In this document: piece by piece, positions 61,196-64,000 of the stretch
Layout: each line of letters begins with the position of its first letter
How positions within the stretch are numbered: position 1 is the first letter of the stretch
Assembly (NCBI GenBank): GCA_047618565.1
Contig: JBLHKW010000002.1
Span: 1-64,000, forward strand
Source: JBLHKW01 sp047618565
GTDB taxonomy: Bacteria; Planctomycetota; UBA1135; GCA-002686595
DNA length: 64,000 nucleotides
Reading direction: 5' to 3'
Made by a program: the position numbers and the translations under genes
Notes under the pieces: generated by a model
Seen by the model: only the letters and a program-made list of their open reading frames with translations
Told to the model about the DNA's origin: nothing
Database searches by the model: none

Positions 61196-62539
61196 TCAGC
61201 CCGCGGCCGTGGCGATGCCGTAGGCGCGCAGCTTGTTGTAGAGCGTCGCGCGGTTGATCCCGAGCTCGCGCGCGGCGCGGCTGCGATTGCCATCAACCTC
61301 GACCAGCACGTGCTCGATCAAACGCTGTTCCACATCGCGCAGGCGCAGGCTATCGAGCGGCAGGCTGGCTTCGTTCGTTGTCCGGGCGTGTTCACTGGGG
61401 ACACCGCCAGCATCCAGGTCCGGGGCGTCAATGCAGTCGGTTTCGGTAAAGATGGCCGCGCGCTCGATGACGTTCTTGAGCTCACGCACGTTCCCGGACC
61501 ACGGATTGGCCTGCAGCAGCTTCATCGCAGCGTGAGTGAACCCACTGAACTCACGCGAGAGTGTGCGCGCAGTCTCGTTCAGGAAGCGGCTCGCAAGGTG
61601 CGGGATGTCCTCACCACGCTCGCGCAGGGGCGGTACCTGGATTGAGAGCACGTTCAGGCGGTAGTACAGATCCTCGCGGAAACCGCCTGCTTCGACCATT
61701 TCAAGCAGGTCACGGTTTGTGGACGCGACGATGCGCACGTCCATGGGCAGGTCGTGATTGCCCCCAACGGGTCGGTAGCAGCGCTCCTGCAACACGCGCA
61801 GCAGCTTAGCCTGCAGGCCCAGGGGCATTTCTCCGATCTCGTCGAGCAACAGCGTCCCACCTTCTGCGGCTGCGATCAGCCCCTGGCGGCCCTTGCTGTC
61901 GCCACCGGTGAAGGCGCCCGCCTCGTAGCCAAACAGCTCGGCTTCCACGAGGCTCTCGGTCAACGCGGCGCAGTTGATGGCCACGAATGGGTGCTGGCTG
62001 CGGTTCGACCCCTCGTGAATCGCACGCGCCACGACCTCCTTGCCCACCCCGGACTCGCCCGTGATCAGGGTCGTCGTCTTGGGCGCGCGGGCCACTCGCT
62101 GAACCTGCTCCATGACCCGGCAAATGGCGGGCGACTGCCCGATCATGGGGCTGTCGGTATCCTCGGCTACCTCGACGATGCCCCGCGGGAGGGCCTGTTC
62201 GATGGCCTCTTCGACCGACTCCAGGGCCTCGGGCTGCGTCAGGAAATGGAATGCCCCGGCGCGCATGGCGGCCACGGCGTCCTCGATGGTCGCCGAGGCA
62301 GTATGGGCGACGACGCGGGCGCGACGCGGGTCCTGGGTGAGGTCCGCAAGCAATCGCCAGCTGGCCTCCTGGGGCAGGCCCAGGTCGAGCAGCACCAGAT
62401 CGGGCGTATCGAGGCTGACGGTCTCGAGGGCGGCGGCCTGTGAATTTACCCGTGACACCCGGTGGCCCTGCGAACGACACATCCGGACCCACTCGATGTG
62501 GGCGTCGGTGCTCGCTTCGACGATCAGGATATGGGCCAT
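61196..62539 (-). CDS. Sigma-54 activator with a degenerate receiver and GAFTGG loop
   Basis: An NtrC-family protein (447 aa from the ATG at 62539). The receiver keeps Asp52 (VLLDLGLP), but the acidic pair is reduced (IVEAST) and the conserved Lys is Gln102 (FLTQPE). In the AAA+ domain Walker A GESGVGKE (161-168) and Walker B LLLDEIGEM are intact, while the sigma-54-contact loop is GAFTGG (208-213) instead of GAFTGA. A Fis-type HTH ends the protein (NRSRAARELGINRATLYNK). It is probably regulated by something other than phosphorylation. Confidence 0.93.
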   Translation of the reverse strand: MAHILIVEASTDAHIEWVRMCRSQGHRVSRVNSQAAALETVSLDTPDLVLLDLGLPQEASWRLLADLTQDPRRARVVAHTASATIEDAVAAMRAGAFHFLTQPEALESVEEAIEQALPRGIVEVAEDTDSPMIGQSPAICRVMEQVQRVARAPKTTTLITGESGVGKEVVARAIHEGSNRSQHPFVAINCAALTESLVEAELFGYEAGAFTGGDSKGRQGLIAAAEGGTLLLDEIGEMPLGLQAKLLRVLQERCYRPVGGNHDLPMDVRIVASTNRDLLEMVEAGGFREDLYYRLNVLSIQVPPLRERGEDIPHLASRFLNETARTLSREFSGFTHAAMKLLQANPWSGNVRELKNVIERAAIFTETDCIDAPDLDAGGVPSEHARTTNEASLPLDSLRLRDVEQRLIEHVLVEVDGNRSRAARELGINRATLYNKLRAYGIATAAG

Positions 62540-62791
62540 CGGGGAATGGGGCAGGAAAGCGTTTCCGGGTACGCGGCAGGGGGAGGTGCCGTAACGGCCG
62601 CTCTCAGGGCGCCCGCTATTAACTGTGTAGGGAAACGCCATCGTCGCGATGCGCTGAAAGGTGAAGTGAAAAAAAGGGCCGGCCCGGGCTCATCCTTTCC
62701 CCAGGTCCTCCGAGAACTCTCTCGAGCCCAGCAAGGACGTCTGTCCGGGCCGGACTCAACCTCAGCCATCAACCACTAGAGAGAAAGAACT

Positions 62792-63610
62792 ATGGGCCTT
62801 CGAATAAACACGAACATCGCCTCCATGAATGCCCAACGGCACATGGGCAATGTCACCATGCGCCTGCAAGGTAACTACTCACGCTTGGCATCTGGCCTGC
62901 GTATCGCTTCCGCCGCCGACGACGCCGCTGGACTGGCCATCTCGGAGCGAATGCGCTCCCAGATCCGCTCCTACGGAGTCGCCGCCCGGAACACTCAGGA
63001 TGGCATCTCCTTGGCGCAAACCGCCGAGAGTGCCCTCAACGAGGTCTCAAACCTCCTGATCCGTGCTCGTGAACTGTCTGTCCAGTCTGCCAACGGCACG
63101 CTGGCCCAAGCCGACCGTAACACGATCCAGGTCGAGGTCGATGCCATCATCGACGAGCTCACCCGGATCTCGACCGAGGCCGTGTTCAACGGCGTCGCCC
63201 TCCTTGATGGCACGGGTACCGTGAACATTCAGGTCGGTATCGAGGCGGGCCAGACCGTTTCGATCAACGCTGTCGATACGACGGTCTCGACGCTCGGTGT
63301 GGACACCCTCAACATCACGAGCCAGGGCGCCGCGAGTGCAGCACTGGGCACTCTGGATACCGCCATTGGATCAGTCAATACCGCCCGCGGTCAGCTTGGC
63401 GCGGCGCAGAACCGGATGCAGAGCGCTCTCAGCACGACACTGAACGTGCGAGAGAACCTCTCTGCAGCTGAAAGTCGTATCCGCGACGTAGACATCGCTT
63501 CGGAGACTGCGGACCTGACGCGGAACTCGATCATGCAGCAAGCCGCTGTATCGATCCTGCAGCAGGCCAATGTCCAACCCCAGATCGCGCTATCCCTCAT
63601 CCAAGGATAA
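62792..63610 (+). CDS. fliC: Flagellin
   Basis: A filament protein with both conserved terminal regions: MGLRINTNIASMNAQRHM, then GNYSRLASGLRIASAADDAA (30-49) at the N-terminus and DVDIASETADLTRNSIMQQA followed by QPQIALSLIQG at the C-terminus. At 272 aa it is a short flagellin with a minimal D2 region. The ATG is preceded by GAGAGAAAG. It is the first of two tandem flagellin genes. I could not identify a convincing sigma-28 or sigma-54 promoter in the 252 bp upstream. Confidence 0.97.
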   Translation: MGLRINTNIASMNAQRHMGNVTMRLQGNYSRLASGLRIASAADDAAGLAISERMRSQIRSYGVAARNTQDGISLAQTAESALNEVSNLLIRARELSVQSANGTLAQADRNTIQVEVDAIIDELTRISTEAVFNGVALLDGTGTVNIQVGIEAGQTVSINAVDTTVSTLGVDTLNITSQGAASAALGTLDTAIGSVNTARGQLGAAQNRMQSALSTTLNVRENLSAAESRIRDVDIASETADLTRNSIMQQAAVSILQQANVQPQIALSLIQG

Positions 63611-63960
63611 CGGAGACGCGGCACTCTAGTGCCGATCGCTGAGGGGGGGCCGTCCACGTGGGCGGTCCCCGTTCCCCAGCGCATAGCGCGACGCGGCTCG
63701 AACCCGCACCTGTTCCTTCACAACAATCAGATTCAACCATCCGGTCGCCTGCGGCGAATCGTTGGCGGATCCCCCGTGCCACGGGGATACGCAACGCGCA
63801 GGGCCACCGACCTGGATGGCAAGTACTCTCGAGCTTCTCAAGTCCCTCGAAGTCTTGCTCCGTCGTCCCGTTTGCGGGGGGCCATACGAGCGGGCGGTCC
63901 CAGGGAGCCCGAGCGTTATTCGTACCCGCATCTTTTTTAGCATCTATCCAAGGAAACTAA
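63611..63960. other. 350-bp intergenic region between tandem flagellin genes
   Basis: No gene seen. It holds a short perfect hairpin CGGCAC/GTGCCG (63618-63633) just after the first flagellin stop, a longer GC-rich hairpin, and the AAGGAAA Shine-Dalgarno before the second flagellin. A promoter for the second gene is expected but not identified. Confidence 0.6.
63645..63670 (+). terminator. GC-rich hairpin after the first flagellin gene
   Basis: GGGGGCCGTCC (63645-63655) pairs with GGGCGGTCCCC (63660-63670), 11 bp with two G-U pairs and a 4-nt loop, 35 nt after the stop. There is no oligo-T tract, so it may be a pausing or stabilising structure rather than an efficient terminator. Confidence 0.45.
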
Positions 63961-64000
63961 ATGGGACTTAGAGTCAACACCAACGTCGCGGCCATGACCG
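63961..64000 (+). CDS. fliC: Second flagellin, N-terminal fragment
   Basis: The last 40 bases encode MGLRVNTNVAAMT, the flagellin N-terminus and nearly identical to the first copy. AAGGAAA lies 6 nt before the ATG. The gene is cut by the window end. Confidence 0.93.
   Translation, partial: MGLRVNTNVAAMT

Noticed and set aside
62605..62645. Possible sigma-28 promoter (TAAC ... GCCATCG) before the first flagellin
   Set aside because: Spacer is 13 nt instead of about 15 and the -10 match to GCCGATAA is poor; not reported as a feature.
63675..63730. tRNA-like T-loop (GGTTCGAGCC on the minus strand) between the flagellins
   Set aside because: The T stem cannot pair canonically, and no acceptor, D or anticodon arms line up; judged chance.
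1..64000. CRISPR arrays, rRNA operons, tRNA genes, prophage or integrase
   Set aside because: Read through on both strands by eye; no regularly spaced repeats, conserved rRNA/tRNA blocks, integrase or phage structural genes were seen.

Overview
The window is a gene-dense (about 90% coding), high-GC segment of a Gram-negative, flagellated bacterial chromosome. It carries lipoprotein and Sec signal peptides, a heptose-phosphate isomerase (LPS-type sugar metabolism), a sigma-54 promoter and a complete C5 tetrapyrrole pathway. Gene content and style (enlarged FlgK/FlgL, an extended FliL, many TPR proteins) would fit Planctomycetota or another deep-branching Gram-negative group. That placement is inference; no 16S rRNA or other phylogenetic marker is present. 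I found no rRNA, tRNA or CRISPR array.

Layout. 1-5315 (+): end of a flagellar operon (flgK, flgL, a small unknown protein, a GNAT acetyltransferase). 5320-14356: housekeeping and accessory genes: gmhA, a membrane-anchored HMA protein, a nitrilase-family amidase, a TPR protein, an acyl-CoA ligase, a VOC lipoprotein, a frameshifted conserved gene, a DUF2314 membrane protein and a hipBA toxin-antitoxin pair. 14424-24272 (-): nine-gene heme operon hemE-hemN-hemG-hemX-hemA-hemC-hemD-hemB-hemL, with seven of its eight junctions overlapping by 4 nt. 24557-33717: serine hydrolase, PhyH dioxygenase, LPG-synthase-type flippase, UPF0270 protein, lipoprotein, and a YhaN/YhaO (SbcCD-like) pair. 33784-37281 (+): phosphonate/selenate-type ABC transporter. 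37278-39137: a small hot spot of three CTAG-flanked MITE-like elements, two of which interrupt a second serine hydrolase. 39193-41954: ispG with a hairpin-rich leader or ncRNA, and a FAD-dependent oxidoreductase.

41977-60900 (-): nineteen to twenty flagellar genes, read as one long operon from a canonical sigma-54 promoter at 60933-60947. The order is a degenerate kinase, a receiver/RsbW-like fusion, a DLFDF-motif membrane protein, an STN-TPR protein, a TPR protein, a histidine kinase, a sigma-54 response regulator, flgB, flgC, fliE, fliF, fliG, fliH, fliI, fliJ, a MotE-like protein, motA, two motB paralogues, fliL, fliM and fliN. A second sigma-54 activator (61196-62539) lies just upstream, followed by two flagellin genes (+), the second cut by the window end.

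How it works together: most of the right third builds the MS-ring/C-ring/export ATPase/rod and stator. It is headed by a regulatory cassette in which several proteins look catalytically degenerate (receivers lacking the conserved Lys, a kinase without His, an activator with GAFTGG). That cassette is the best candidate here for an undescribed system. The other striking signals are the CTAG-targeted MITEs, and a hipBA module bracketed by diverged copies of the hemL 3' end.
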